Positions 8,660-18,115 are shown, numbered from the stretch's first letter. The stretch: DNA of 64,000 bases from CAVZMO01 sp963776195 (GCA_963776195.1 CAVZMO010000018.1:1-64000); one strand, 5' to 3'. Translations and numbers: made by a program. Notes: generated by a model not told the origin, from the letters alone.

Positions 8660-9002
8660 ATGCGGTTTCATAGCGCATTGAGAGTTGTTTTCTTTTGCGT
8701 TGAGGGGTCTCGAAAATCTACAAGAAAATATAGTATGCCGAAGGAACGCTTTGACAAAAAGATTATAGAATATCCCCACTCCTGATATGATTTTATAATG
8801 AGATCATTGAAGCCCAGCAGCAAGAGGCGAAAGCTCTGAGAGCGGCATAAAGGATTGTGGGTATGGAGAAAATGGGATGTGTCCCGGGATTCTTGATGAA
8901 GAACCTTCCCAGTGCAACCCAAACACAGTCAGCGCCAATTTGTGAGACAAATACAGCAACAGGAAGCAATGACTCATGACATCGCTGATTGCTGGCTATT
9001 GG
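8660..9002. other. Intergenic stretch without recognisable features
   Basis: This 343-bp gap between the second PIN toxin and a small minus-strand gene shows no convincing coding frame, RNA gene or repeat. All frames are short and lack ribosome sites. Confidence 0.5.
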
Positions 9003-9215
9003 CTATTGTGGCTTCGAGGTAGGTTCAATCGTCATTTTCTTAAGGAGAGCCAAAGTAAGATCGCACCACAATGTGATAATTGATTCCAGGGCTTTTTTTT
9101 GATCAAACGATTCGCCCTTTTGCAAGGCTATTAGTTCTTCAAGGCGAAGGGTATTCAAAAGAACTGCAGCTGATATTGGAGTGACCAATTCGGGTGTGTC
9201 AATCTTAATGTTCAT
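9003..9215 (-). CDS. Hypothetical 70-aa protein
   Basis: Begins MNIKIDTPELVTPISAAVLL and ends KKMTIEPTSKPQ. The ATG at 9215 is chosen because AAAGGAGAT lies 5 nt upstream; a longer frame to 9281 has no ribosome site. Predicted as two amphipathic helices, soluble. No family is recognised. It is isolated, with about 180 nt to the next minus-strand ORF. Confidence 0.5.
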   Translation of the reverse strand: MNIKIDTPELVTPISAAVLLNTLRLEELIALQKGESFDQKKALESIITLWCDLTLALLKKMTIEPTSKPQ

Positions 9216-9399
9216 AGGGATCTCCTTTTTCAAAGGTTTTGATAGAGTGCTCGACGCTGTGAAGATTCTACCATATTTCACAAAGAATACAACTCATAGT
9301 AGTCACAAGAGACAAGTGCATAGCCGGTTAGAGACCTATACAAGCGTCACATAAAGAAATTTCAGAAATAATCATGGACGTTTTCGCTCCCCGCTCTCT

Positions 9400-9583
9400 T
9401 CACACTTTCTTCTCCTCTGCCTCCTTTTCAGGATGATTTTCCTCTGCATCTTCAGGAGAATATGTTCTGAAGGAGTATTCCCTTATCATGCGTTTAATTC
9501 TCTTTTTTATCACGGGCGAGTTCACGGTTGGCAAGGAGGCCGGTGATTATTATGATAAAAAAAATGATTGCGAGGTATTCCAT
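9400..9583 (-). pseudogene. Small single-pass membrane protein, apparent one-base frameshift
   Basis: The frame opens MEYLAIIFFIIIITGLLANR, a clear transmembrane helix, and reaches a stop after ARDKKEN. Dropping one A from the A6 run near 9506-9511 joins it to RIKRMIREYSFRT and a Glu-rich tail ending AEEKKV, giving one coherent protein of about 60 aa with a membrane anchor and an acidic cytoplasmic tail. This is either a homopolymer error or a decayed gene. Function unknown. Confidence 0.4.
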
Positions 9584-9659
9584 AGTTGAGAATCCATTCA
9601 CATTTTATCAGAAAAAAGGGGTTGAGTTTCTTTGTGGCGAAAGGTTGTAAAATATACCT

Positions 9660-9818
9660 ATGGATAAAAAGGCGCCGCAAAAGAATCCCTGCACTGACTG
9701 TACCTTTTGCCAGTACTGCTGCGATTCGCGCTGCAACATGTGCCGCTCTCCGCACCATAAGAAAGGGGCAAAGGACAAAAAGCCAAAAATTCATAAGCCG
9801 CTCTTTCTCAAGTATTGA
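9660..9818 (+). CDS. Small cysteine-rich protein (52 aa)
   Basis: Begins MDKKAPQKNPCTDCTFCQYC. Eight Cys fall within 22 residues (CTDCTFCQYCCDSRCNMCR), followed by HH and a Lys-rich tail. The spacing suggests a zinc or iron-sulfur knuckle. No upstream partner gene is visible on the strand; the adjacent minus-strand gene also has a CxxC ribbon. Coding is supported by the dense, regularly spaced cysteines rather than by a strong ribosome site. Function unknown. Confidence 0.5.
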   Translation: MDKKAPQKNPCTDCTFCQYCCDSRCNMCRSPHHKKGAKDKKPKIHKPLFLKY

Positions 9819-9870
9819 TTTGGTTCAATAATGCCATGGTCCGGAACTTGAGCCGGAACGCCCTGACCCC

Positions 9871-10173
9871 TTATCGCAATCTGGTTCCGCACTTTCTGCA
9901 TATACGTCTGTTAATATTACTGCCAAGATATCTTTTGCACGTGGGGCATCTCCAGTTAAAGGCGCTAAAACCGATAAACGAGGCGAAGACCACAATCTCC
10001 GCCGCAAGGACAGTATCCTTGGATAATTCGCCGAAGAGATCTTGGCGTTTGTCAAGCAGAGCAAGAAATAAAAGGAGTAACAGCGCCACTGCGACAGCAA
10101 GGAACTGGCGGCTCTGGCGCAATGCGAATTCCCGCGTGATCTGTTTGTCCTTATCGTCCTTTTTTGGGACCAT
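9871..10173 (-). CDS. Membrane protein with C-terminal zinc ribbon
   Basis: About 100 aa from the ATG at 10173 (GAGGA lies 7-8 nt upstream; a TTG 30 nt earlier is possible but weaker). A charged N-terminus precedes two hydrophobic segments (FLAVAVALLLLLFLALL and AAEIVVFASFIGFSAF). The tail has a four-Cys ribbon, CPTCKRYLG then CRKCGTRL. It resembles small inner-membrane zinc-ribbon proteins common in Nitrospirota and deltaproteobacteria. No function is assigned. Confidence 0.65.
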   Translation of the reverse strand: MVPKKDDKDKQITREFALRQSRQFLAVAVALLLLLFLALLDKRQDLFGELSKDTVLAAEIVVFASFIGFSAFNWRCPTCKRYLGSNINRRICRKCGTRLR

Positions 10174-10341
10174 GGCGATCTTCCTCTTGTCCGAAAATAA
10201 CAATATCCAGGATTGTTAATATTATACCCGTCACTGTTGCAGCTTTTCAAAACTGTTTCACCGAACCTCCCCGGGATTGCGGCGGGATTACGAAAGATCG
10301 TAAAATAAATAGTCTGAGAAATACTGATAATTGGAGAGAAG

Positions 10342-11151
10342 ATGTGTGAATTCTGCACGAAACACGGCGAAGGAAAGATATGGTATAAGAACGCCGCGAA
10401 TTATGCCAATGATCTGTTATCTGATTTAAGGCGCCGCAACTATATCGAAAACTTTTTATCTTCCGCCTTCGGGGAAGGATTTCAGACACTCGGAAGACTT
10501 GAGACCATCTTTAGGAAAAAAGGCCGTCTCCCGAGGGCCGTAAAAACCGCCATGATCACCAGGGCAAAGGAAGAGCATTTCGGCCAGGTTCTGCCGATAG
10601 AAGAAATCAGCGAACTGGTAAGAAAGGCCAGTACCGTTGTCCGCATGCCCTGTGCATGTCGCTGGAATGTCGAGAAAAAAGACGTGCGCTGCTGTTATGC
10701 AATCAGTTATGGCCCCGATGCCTGGTATGAAGGCATAGACATGAGTTACTTCGGCAAAACATCAGATGAAGGCTTGGAATCCCTGGACCCGGACAAAGCC
10801 GTAACCCAGATGGAAGAGATGGAAGAACACGGGGCGATCCACACCATCTGGACCATGATGACCCCTTTTATCGGCGCCATCTGCAACTGTTCTTTGGATG
10901 AATGTCTTGCCATGAGGACCCTGTCACGGGTTCATGTCGAGACCATGGAAAGGGCTGAATATGCGGCAAGAGTTGATGAAGAACTGTGCAGCGGGTGCGG
11001 ACTCTGTGACGCAGCCTGCCTTTTTAACGCAATCGGCAGCGTCACCGAGAGCGGAAGGTCGCTTGCACGTGTTGATCCTCACAGATGCTTCGGCTGCGGA
11101 TTATGCCGCAGGGCATGCAGCACCGGGGCAATTTCATTGGTTTTACGATAA
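10342..11151 (+). CDS. 4Fe-4S ferredoxin-domain protein
   Basis: A 269-aa protein. The C-terminus carries two 4Fe-4S motifs of ferredoxin type (CSGCGLCDAACLF and CFGCGLCRRACST), implying two cubane clusters. The N-terminal two thirds has extra cysteines (CEFC at the start, PCACRW, RCCYA, ICNCSLDEC) that may bind another cofactor. The CACR and CNC motifs resemble those in ferredoxin-like proteins of anaerobes. No signal peptide or TM segment is seen, so it is cytoplasmic. The redox partner is unknown, and it is not in an obvious operon. Confidence 0.85.
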   Translation: MCEFCTKHGEGKIWYKNAANYANDLLSDLRRRNYIENFLSSAFGEGFQTLGRLETIFRKKGRLPRAVKTAMITRAKEEHFGQVLPIEEISELVRKASTVVRMPCACRWNVEKKDVRCCYAISYGPDAWYEGIDMSYFGKTSDEGLESLDPDKAVTQMEEMEEHGAIHTIWTMMTPFIGAICNCSLDECLAMRTLSRVHVETMERAEYAARVDEELCSGCGLCDAACLFNAIGSVTESGRSLARVDPHRCFGCGLCRRACSTGAISLVLR

Positions 11152-11193
11152 TGAAAGATATTTCCTTATAGCTCACTGAGGCCACACAGGACT

Positions 11194-11364
11194 CTAGAGG
11201 AAAAGTCTCTCTTTAACCCTGAGTTTTGCATCAATGAAGTCCTTATGCTCTACATAGATGAGATCGGCAATCTTCCGCACCATATGTTCCTCGTATATCT
11301 CATTGAAACTACCCTGTGAAGTCCCTATGTGTCTCTCAAAAAATTGTTTGATCGCGATTTTCAT
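11194..11364 (-). CDS. Hypothetical 56-aa protein or gene tail
   Basis: Reads MKIAIKQFFERHIGTSQGSF and ends DAKLRVKERLFL. The frame is open 23 further codons upstream (through LYRHFAYHIFH) without another ATG or ribosome site, so this may be the end of a longer, decayed gene. The composition is protein-like (Ile/Glu/Lys, amphipathic). No family recognised. Confidence 0.3.
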   Translation of the reverse strand: MKIAIKQFFERHIGTSQGSFNEIYEEHMVRKIADLIYVEHKDFIDAKLRVKERLFL

Positions 11365-11573
11365 ATGAAAAATATGATATGCAAAATGCCGATAAAGCGC
11401 AACAACCGGGAGCCCGGAAGGTCAAAAGACCAGGGGTACGGAAGGGCTGGTAAGAATAAGTCTTCCTTCAATACAAAAAAATGCCATGCTGCACTTCCCC
11501 TAAACCCCGCATTTTGCGATAATGGAAGGGAGAGTAATCTTAAATCCAAACGGAAAGGAGAAGGGGATTCGGA

Positions 11574-11705
11574 ATGGATATAGCTCTTGATGAACCTGTC
11601 GCCGCAGAAGGGAGGATCATCAGACTGGAAGAAGAGACCACAAGGCTCAGAACCGAGCTTGAGGAACTGAAGCTGGCTTTCGCGCAATTCAGGTCACAAT
11701 TCTGA
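11574..11705 (+). CDS. Short coiled-coil protein (43 aa)
   Basis: MDIALDEPVAAEGRIIRLEE and then a heptad-rich helix ending AQFRSQF. GGAGAAGGGG lies 8 nt before the ATG, a good ribosome site. The helix resembles the C-terminal coiled coil of DUF480/YceH proteins, so this could be a remnant of such a gene or a free-standing small protein. Confidence 0.45.
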   Translation: MDIALDEPVAAEGRIIRLEEETTRLRTELEELKLAFAQFRSQF

Positions 11706-11844
11706 TCCCTCTTCACAAATTATTTTGATGTTGAGATGGACATACTGCAGGAGATAATATAATATGTAATTTTTCGTGTGGTTATCTCCCAGTCCTTGCG
11801 ACGTAAAGAGATTGACAGAAAACTCAAGAGGTGGCTAAAGGACC

Positions 11845-12845
11845 ATGCAGGAAATCGTTCACGAGGAACCCGTGCAATTCAGCTGCAACGAATTGAAGGA
11901 AAAAATCGCACACTGGCTCGGACCCGACCGGGTGCCGAAGCAGCTCAACGATCATAACGGATACCTCGGACTTCTACAGGGTTGATTACGACGACATTGT
12001 AATCTTAGGGGACAAACCTTATCTGGTCCGCAACAATGAAAGAGAAGGTCGTTTCGGCATCGAAGAACAGGAGAAGTTCTGGGTCAAACGCGCGCGGGAC
12101 CTTTCTGACGGCAGTGTCAAAATTATCAAACTCGTTTTCCACGAGCGCTTTCAGGCCAGAGTCGGAGGTATCGTTTTCGAATGTTTCAGGAGCCCCAAAA
12201 AAGAGGCGAGGATCCTTGATCTCACAAAAGGGCATTCCCGTTTTATGCAGGGGTTTTCCCTGAAAGACTCTTCGAACAACATTATTAGGATCATCGACTA
12301 CATTAAGGGAAAGACCTTGGCCGATGCAACCCTCACATACGGTGTAAATCATGAAGATTATTTTTATAATTATTTCCCTTCGATACTCGACGAATACATG
12401 GAACTGGTGGAGGCGATACGGTTTCTCCATCAACAGGGGGAAAAACACGGCGATATCAGGCGGGACCATATCATCAAAGAAGAAGGAACGGGAAACAGCC
12501 GCTGGATCGATTTCGATTTTAATTACATGCACAAGGAAAATATGTTCGGCTATGACCTTTTCGGCTTGGGGAATATTCTTGCATACCTTACGGGACGCGG
12601 TGACGTGACGAGCCCAGCAGCTCCGTCAGGTCGGTTCTTCCGCAGTTGACCGGTTAACATCACATGATATGAATATTATTTTCAACAACAGGGTGGTAAA
12701 CCTGAAAAAAGTGTATCCCTATGTGCCCGATGAGCTCAATCTTATCCTGCTCCATTTTTCTATGGCCGCCGACATATTCTATGACAATACAGACCAGCTT
12801 CTTCATGACCTGCGGGAGGCAAGGGACAAGCTTAATAATGCATAA
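11845..12845 (+). pseudogene. Protein-kinase-like gene with two single-base frame breaks
   Basis: Three overlapping frames read as one protein of about 330 aa. Frame 1 begins MQEIVHEEPVQFSCNELKEK and ends near 11955. Frame 2 opens with SDFYRVDYDDIVIL and contains HGDIRRDHI, matching the catalytic loop of protein kinases, followed by WIDFDFNY where DFD replaces DFG. Frame 3, from about 12614, gives a C-terminal helical tail ending REARDKLNNA. Each switch fits one extra base. The kinase-fold call is from the HxDxxxxH and DxD spacing. A usp-like gene follows 24 nt later. Confidence 0.6.
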
Positions 12846-12869
12846 CCATAATAAACGAAGGGTGGATAT

Positions 12870-13338
12870 ATGAATTCAATGATAGCAAATAACCGAAATA
12901 TCCTTATCGCAGTCGACGAATCCGAGAACGCAGCTCGGGCGGTATCGTATGTCAGGGACCTCCTTACCGGTCTTTCAGGGTTTCATATCACTCTCATTAC
13001 CATCATACCTGAACCATCGGAAGATTATTTCCTTTCCGAAAGCGAGCGGACTGAATGGATTAGCAGATAAGAATACTTCAGCCAGGGGCATTCTCGAAGG
13101 GTACCGGAGAATGTTTATCGAAGCAGGATTCAGGGATGAAGACGTAAAGGCCTATGCGGTGATGAAAGAGTGCACGTCGATAGCGGAGTGTATTCTCCAT
13201 GAGAAGGAGAAACTCGCCTGCGGCACCGTAGTCATCGGCCGCCGCGGGATTTCAAAGAAAGAGGAATTCCTTTTCGGAAGCACCTCAAACAAAATCCTCC
13301 ATACCGCCAGGGACTGCGCGGTCTGGGTCATCGAATAA
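12870..13338 (+). pseudogene. Universal stress protein (UspA) with one frame break
   Basis: The N-terminal frame gives NRNILIAVDESENAARAVSY, the typical UspA beta-strand and Asp. It stops at 13068-13070. The second frame continues GILEGYRRMFIEAGF and ends with VVIGRRGISKKEEFLFGSTS, the GxxG-x9-GS ATP-binding loop of the family. The shift lies near 13056-13066 and fits one extra base. GAAGGGTGG precedes the ATG. It probably forms an operon with the kinase-like gene. The tail overlaps convergent dusB by 11 nt. Confidence 0.8.
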
Positions 13339-14314
13339 GACGACCCCCGGCGGCACGTGATGCCTCGACTTCGTGTATCAATCGCAGCATCTCCTCCTGC
13401 GTTACTGCGCGGAACGCCCTGACTCTGAGTCGTTTTACCGCCATTCCCCTCGTATACCATACGAAGAGCTTCCGGAAAAGCATGACACCGGTCTTCTCCC
13501 CGTGGAAAGGGACAAGTAAAGCAAGATGCTTCTTCATGGTTTCCACTATTTCACAAATATCGGGTCCAAAAGGTACTGTTTCGCCCTTCAGATGCGCAGC
13601 CGTTTCGCGGAATATCCAGGGATTGCCGAGCGCACCTCTTGCTATGGCTACGCCGTCGCACCCTGTCTCACCGAACAGTTTCCGGATGAGGTCCGGCGTC
13701 AGCGCATCCCCGCTTGCGATCACAGGAATTCCCAAGGACTCTTTTACTCTCCTTATTATGTCATAATCGACTTTCCCCCTGTATCCTTGCATCCTCGTCC
13801 TTCCGTGTATAGTTAGTGCCCGCACGCCTGCATCCTGCGCCCGGAGGGCCATCTCCACCGCGTTGACCGATTTTTCATCCCATCCGGAGCGAACCTTGAC
13901 CGTTACAGGGACGCGGACACTTTCGACAATTACCCTCAGGAGTTGCTGGAGCTTCACCGGTTCCCTAAGCAACCCGGCCCCTTCCCCCCTCGACACAACC
14001 TTGTTCACCGGACACGCAGCGTTGAAATCTATGATATCAAAAGCATATTCCGATATGACATCAAGAGCCCTTTTGATTATCTCGGAATCGCCCCCGAGGA
14101 TTTGGACACCTAACGGCCTGTCATCTGCGGTTGAAGAAAGCATTTTCAATGTGGTTTTGTTTTTTTGGACCAGGGAGTGGGCGCTTATCATCTCGGTGAA
14201 TGCGAGTCCGCACCCGAACAACCTGTTGAGCAGGCGGAAGGGAAGGTCGCTTATCCCTGCCATGGGTGCAAGAACAAGGGGAGAAGCGACCGTTAGATTT
14301 CCAATTGAAAGCAT
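13328..14314 (-). CDS. dusB: tRNA-dihydrouridine synthase
   Basis: FMN enzyme of 328 aa that reduces uridine to dihydrouridine in tRNA D-loops. The TIM-barrel signature LVLAPMAGISDLPFR is at the N-terminus. The catalytic Cys is in IIDFNAACPVNKV near residue 103. HGRTRMQGY and VIASGDALTP match FMN-binding segments, and GVAIARGALGNPW is the usual C-terminal barrel motif. Length and motif order match DusB rather than DusA or DusC. It is monocistronic between a convergent usp and a divergent PH-like gene. Confidence 0.93.
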   Translation of the reverse strand: MLSIGNLTVASPLVLAPMAGISDLPFRLLNRLFGCGLAFTEMISAHSLVQKNKTTLKMLSSTADDRPLGVQILGGDSEIIKRALDVISEYAFDIIDFNAACPVNKVVSRGEGAGLLREPVKLQQLLRVIVESVRVPVTVKVRSGWDEKSVNAVEMALRAQDAGVRALTIHGRTRMQGYRGKVDYDIIRRVKESLGIPVIASGDALTPDLIRKLFGETGCDGVAIARGALGNPWIFRETAAHLKGETVPFGPDICEIVETMKKHLALLVPFHGEKTGVMLFRKLFVWYTRGMAVKRLRVRAFRAVTQEEMLRLIHEVEASRAAGGRLIR

Positions 14315-14462
14315 AGCCCTTTATTATACATCGACCGCAGCCGATAAAGACCCCGTTAACGATGCGACCATTTGCGGATCGAGGATCTTCGGGCATAGAG
14401 AAAAGAGGAATCAAAATCAAAAACGTTCAAATCGTTCTCTCTTTGAGTAGAATATAGACACT

Positions 14463-14795
14463 ATGTCATGGGCTTTTTCCTTTGACTTGTATCCCGGTGA
14501 GGAAATTATTGAAGATTCATCGAAGAACCAATCTTCGATAATAAAACCCGTCTACTCTGTTTTGATAACGAACCGAAGAGTTGTTCTTCGTTTTGACGGT
14601 TTAGGCAGTCTTCTGAAGAAAACCTTTTTTTATAATCAGATCCAGGATGCAAAGTCGGTCAAAAGGTTCAATATAAGCTATCTGTTTATGAAAGCAAGCG
14701 GGAGAGAATATTTTTTTAACATTTCCGACCCCGAATTTTGGTCAAAAAAGATAATAAACACAAGAGACAAATATATGGAACCCTCAGCGAAATAA
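14463..14795 (+). CDS. PH-like domain protein, hypothetical
   Basis: A 110-aa protein. The pattern of YPGEEIIED, then SVLITNRRVVLR, then a beta-rich middle and a final helix (FWSKKIINTRDKYM) matches bacterial PH-like (bPH) folds, which often begin with L-x-x-G-E and have the ITNRR strand. It is soluble, with no TM segment. It lies between dusB and mnmE on the opposite strand from both. Function unknown. Confidence 0.6.
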   Translation: MSWAFSFDLYPGEEIIEDSSKNQSSIIKPVYSVLITNRRVVLRFDGLGSLLKKTFFYNQIQDAKSVKRFNISYLFMKASGREYFFNISDPEFWSKKIINTRDKYMEPSAK

Positions 14796-14838
14796 ATTTC
14801 GCCTCCTAAAATGCGTAATTTGCAATGGTCGGGATTGA

Positions 14839-16230
14839 CTATTTCCCGATGCAAAAGTCGCTGAATATCTTGTTTAATATATCCTCTGTCGTGACAATTC
14901 CGACAATCTCACCAAGCCGGTCCATGGAATCTCTGAGTTCAAGGGCAAGGATCTCGACCGGCTGGTTCTCGGTTAAGACATATCCTGCCTTCTCAAGCGA
15001 TGTCAAGGCATTACCGATCGAAGTCTTATGACGGATATTCGTGACAACAACTCCTTCTCTTTCTTCCTTCCAGTCCCTCAGGCATGAATTGAAAATCGCG
15101 TCCTTTAGTTCCTCAAGCCCGTCTCCTCTGCTGGCGGATATTCTCAGTACGTGTGACGCGTTACGTGCAAGTTGAGACGAAAGAATGCTTTCATCAAATC
15201 CGGAACGGAGATCACATTTGTTCATAACAGCAATCGCGTTCTTGTCCCTTATTTTTTCGATCACTTCAAAGTCCTCTCGCCCGAGCGGTTCACTCTGATC
15301 AAACATAGCGATTACAAGGTCCGCGTTTTCCATGCTCCGCAGACTCCTTTTCACACCCTCTTTCTCGGCGATATCCTTTACATCCCTAATTCCAGCCGTA
15401 TCCATAATCCTCAATGGAAGTCCGTTTATGTTCAGGGATTCTTCAATCACATCCCTCGTAGTCCCAGGCATTTCCGTTACTATTGCCCTTTCTCTTCCGA
15501 GGAGAGCGTTCAGCAATGACGATTTCCCCACGTTGGGCCTTCCGACAATTGCCGTTGAAAGTCCTTCCCTGAAGAATCTTCCCTCATCATATGTTTTCAG
15601 AAGCATCCGAAGTTGTTTCCCGATCTCTTTCATTGATTCGAGCAATTCCAGTTTCGCCGCCGTCTCAATCTCGTCTTCGGGGAAATCTATACAGGCTTCA
15701 ACATTGGCACAGATATCTACCAGCCTGTCTCTCAGCGCGGTAATCTTTTCAGAGAGACCTCCCTGAAGCTGTTCGATGGCGATCCTTCTGCTCTCGTCGG
15801 TCCTGGACCTTATGAGATCAATTACCGCCTCTGCCTGGCTTAAGTCTATTCTTCCGCTCATAAATGCCCTCTTCGTAAACTCTCCCGGGTCTGCAAGACG
15901 CGCCCCTTGTTTGAGTACTATCTCAAGGACCTTCCTAAGAGTGATCATCCCTCCGTGGCAATTTATCTCAACAACATCCTCCTTTGTATAGGAATGCGGA
16001 GATCTCATGACAGAAACCAGCACTTCGTCTATCTTTTTCCCTGTCACGGGATCGTTTATGTAGCCGTGGCTTACCCTGTATGATTTCAGGTCCCTGAGGA
16101 ATCTATTTCTTGGCGACAAGAAGATCCTCTCCGCTATCTGCAGTGAATCTCTTCCGCTCAAACGAACGATCCCTATCCCACCTTCCCCTAAAGGGGTAGA
16201 GATCGCAGCTATGGTGTCGTCGGTGAACAT
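14839..16230 (-). CDS. mnmE: tRNA uridine-5-carboxymethylaminomethyl modification GTPase
   Basis: GTPase that works with MnmG at the wobble uridine of some tRNAs. The N-terminal formyl-THF-binding domain begins FTDDTIAAISTPLGEGGIG. The G domain (about 210-370) has GRPNVGKSSLLN (G1), TTRD (G2), DTAGI (G3) and NKCD (G4). The C-terminus ends IFSDFCIGK, the invariant CxGK. The ATG at 16230 is preferred: a GTG/ATG extension to 16266 would read through a dispersed repeat. It sits downstream of yidC in the conserved rpmH-rnpA-yidD-yidC-mnmE block. Confidence 0.96.
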   Translation of the reverse strand: MFTDDTIAAISTPLGEGGIGIVRLSGRDSLQIAERIFLSPRNRFLRDLKSYRVSHGYINDPVTGKKIDEVLVSVMRSPHSYTKEDVVEINCHGGMITLRKVLEIVLKQGARLADPGEFTKRAFMSGRIDLSQAEAVIDLIRSRTDESRRIAIEQLQGGLSEKITALRDRLVDICANVEACIDFPEDEIETAAKLELLESMKEIGKQLRMLLKTYDEGRFFREGLSTAIVGRPNVGKSSLLNALLGRERAIVTEMPGTTRDVIEESLNINGLPLRIMDTAGIRDVKDIAEKEGVKRSLRSMENADLVIAMFDQSEPLGREDFEVIEKIRDKNAIAVMNKCDLRSGFDESILSSQLARNASHVLRISASRGDGLEELKDAIFNSCLRDWKEEREGVVVTNIRHKTSIGNALTSLEKAGYVLTENQPVEILALELRDSMDRLGEIVGIVTTEDILNKIFSDFCIGK

Positions 16231-16261
16231 TAATTTAGTATAACCCAGATATCGAAATGAG

Positions 16262-16295
16262 GTCATTGCGAGGGACGAAGTGACGTGGCAATCTC
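16262..16295. repeat. Dispersed palindromic repeat of the GTCATTGCGAG type
   Basis: Begins GTCATTGCGAGGGACGAAG and ends GTGGCAATCTC, with complementary ends (ATTGC/GCAAT). Repeats of this form are scattered between genes in many deltaproteobacterial and Nitrospirota genomes. It fills the gap between mnmE and yidC. Only one copy is seen here. Confidence 0.55.
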
Positions 16296-16312
16296 AAAGA
16301 AAGAATGTATGC

Positions 16313-17902
16313 TTAAGCTGCTTCTTTTGCCAGTTTTTGATTCACATAGAACTGCTGGGTGATACTGAAGACGTTGTTCATAAGCCAGTAGAGGACAAGA
16401 CCGGATGCGAAGTTAAGGAACATGAATGTGAATATAACCGGCATAAACATCATCATCCTGTTCTGTGCCGGATCGAGCGATGTCGGCGTCATCTTCTGTT
16501 GTATGACCATGGTGATACCCATAAGTATAGGTAACGGACCGACCGCAAACCCGCCGATTAAAGGAAACCATAAAGGAATATGTCCAAACAGGGTATCAGG
16601 CCCCGAGAGGTCTTTTATCCAGGACATAAAGGGTGCACTCCGAAGTTCGATTGCAATCAGTAAAATCTTATAGAGGGCAAAAAACACGGGAACCTGAAGG
16701 AGCATCGGCAAGCAGCCACCCAGCGGATTAACCTTATGGGTTTTGTAAAGTTCCATCATCTCCTTCTGCATCCTTTGAGGGTCTTTCTTGTATTTTTCTC
16801 TTACCTCTGCCATCCTAGGTTGAATCGCCTGCATCTTCTTCATGGACTTCTGGCTCTTGTTGACCAAGGGTATAAAGGGTATCCTTACGATTATTGTGAG
16901 GAGTATTATTGCCCATCCATAATTGCCCGTTAATTTGTAAAAGAGTTTCAAGACCCAGAACAAAGGTAAAGCTATTATCGAAAAGAACCCGAAATCTATA
17001 ACATGTTCGAGACCTACGTGAAGTGTTTTCAGTTCATCATATTCTTTCGGCCCGGCATAGAGGATAAAGCTGTTCGTCCCGGCTTTTGCCCTGAATGCGG
17101 TAACCGCGGAGTCCTTCAGTTTCCATACCCTTGCCTCTTCCACAGGTGTGAGCGGAACGAGGGAAGCAAAGAAATATTTATCCTCTTGCGCAATCCATTT
17201 CAGCCCTTGATTGAAACTCTTAACTTCATTCAGTTTCCTCGGGTCAAATTCGAGCCTGTCTGCCTCTTTGAGAATTACCGGACCTACATGTGTTGCAGTG
17301 TCTTTGCTGTCGTAGATTCCGAAATCCGTTCCGAGGGTAATCCAGTAATCGGGAAGTCCCGATACCTCGTCCTTAATATCGACCCTGTAACTGTCATTAT
17401 AGAATGTATATGAGCGTTTGACGGAAAAGCCTGAACCTGAATACTCGAAGAGAAGGGAACCCGACTTGTTATTTTTATCGAGTGTTATATCGCGTCCGGT
17501 AAAACGAAAGTCGGCGTTAGAGAGGTCAAAGTCATCTTTCGACCCTATCGCCAAAGGAGGTTCTACGCCGGGACTCTTCAAAAGCACAACATCCTTGCCG
17601 TCCTTATCTTTGTATTTCTTCAGCTCGTAGTGTTTTAATGTCGCGCCCCTTGCTGAAAAGACTGCTGAGAACAATTCGGTATCGACCCTAATCTCTTTTT
17701 CTTCAGCTGATACGCCCTTCTTTTGAGAAACTGGATTCAAAGGCGCTACGGTAGCGGGAGACGGTTGGACAGAAGAAACGGCTTTTTCCTCAACCTTTGG
17801 CTGCTGCTGGACCTTCTGGGGTTCGGTTTTTATAAAAAAGTATTGATAACCGAGGAGGATTGCAAATGCGATGGCTACGGCAATAAGGGCTCTTTTTTCC
17901 AT
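16313..17902 (-). CDS. yidC: Membrane protein insertase YidC
   Basis: Inner-membrane insertase of 529 aa, Gram-negative type. An N-terminal TM segment (ALIAVAIAFAILLGYQYFF) is followed by a large periplasmic domain (about 60-330) and then the conserved 60KD_IMP core, with Lys/Arg-rich loop KMQAIQPRMAEVREKYKKD, GGCLPMLLQVPVFFALYK and the final TM pairs. It is co-oriented with yidD and rnpA upstream. The large periplasmic domain indicates an outer-membrane-bearing organism. Confidence 0.96.
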   Translation of the reverse strand: MEKRALIAVAIAFAILLGYQYFFIKTEPQKVQQQPKVEEKAVSSVQPSPATVAPLNPVSQKKGVSAEEKEIRVDTELFSAVFSARGATLKHYELKKYKDKDGKDVVLLKSPGVEPPLAIGSKDDFDLSNADFRFTGRDITLDKNNKSGSLLFEYSGSGFSVKRSYTFYNDSYRVDIKDEVSGLPDYWITLGTDFGIYDSKDTATHVGPVILKEADRLEFDPRKLNEVKSFNQGLKWIAQEDKYFFASLVPLTPVEEARVWKLKDSAVTAFRAKAGTNSFILYAGPKEYDELKTLHVGLEHVIDFGFFSIIALPLFWVLKLFYKLTGNYGWAIILLTIIVRIPFIPLVNKSQKSMKKMQAIQPRMAEVREKYKKDPQRMQKEMMELYKTHKVNPLGGCLPMLLQVPVFFALYKILLIAIELRSAPFMSWIKDLSGPDTLFGHIPLWFPLIGGFAVGPLPILMGITMVIQQKMTPTSLDPAQNRMMMFMPVIFTFMFLNFASGLVLYWLMNNVFSITQQFYVNQKLAKEAA

Positions 17903-17905
17903 ATC

Positions 17906-18115
17906 CTATTTTACAGGGTCATATCCGCCCGGATGAAAGGGATGACACCTTAATATTCTCCTGAATGAAAGATAGACTCCTTTCAACGGGCCATGTTTAT
18001 TTATCGCGTCAATGGCATATTCCGAGCATGTCGGAGTAAACCTGCAGCTTTGAGGAAGCAGAGGGGACAGAAAATACTTATAGAGTTTTATAAGCAATAT
18101 CGGAATCTTTCTCAT
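17906..18115 (-). CDS. yidD: Membrane protein insertion efficiency factor YidD
   Basis: A 69-aa protein with the family hallmark CRFTPTCSEYA near residues 24-34, and RILRCHPFHPGGYDPV at the C-terminus. A short amphipathic N-terminal helix attaches it to the inner membrane, where it supports YidC/Sec insertion. It starts 38 nt inside the end of rnpA and ends 3 nt before yidC, indicating tight translational coupling. Confidence 0.94.
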   Translation of the reverse strand: MRKIPILLIKLYKYFLSPLLPQSCRFTPTCSEYAIDAINKHGPLKGVYLSFRRILRCHPFHPGGYDPVK

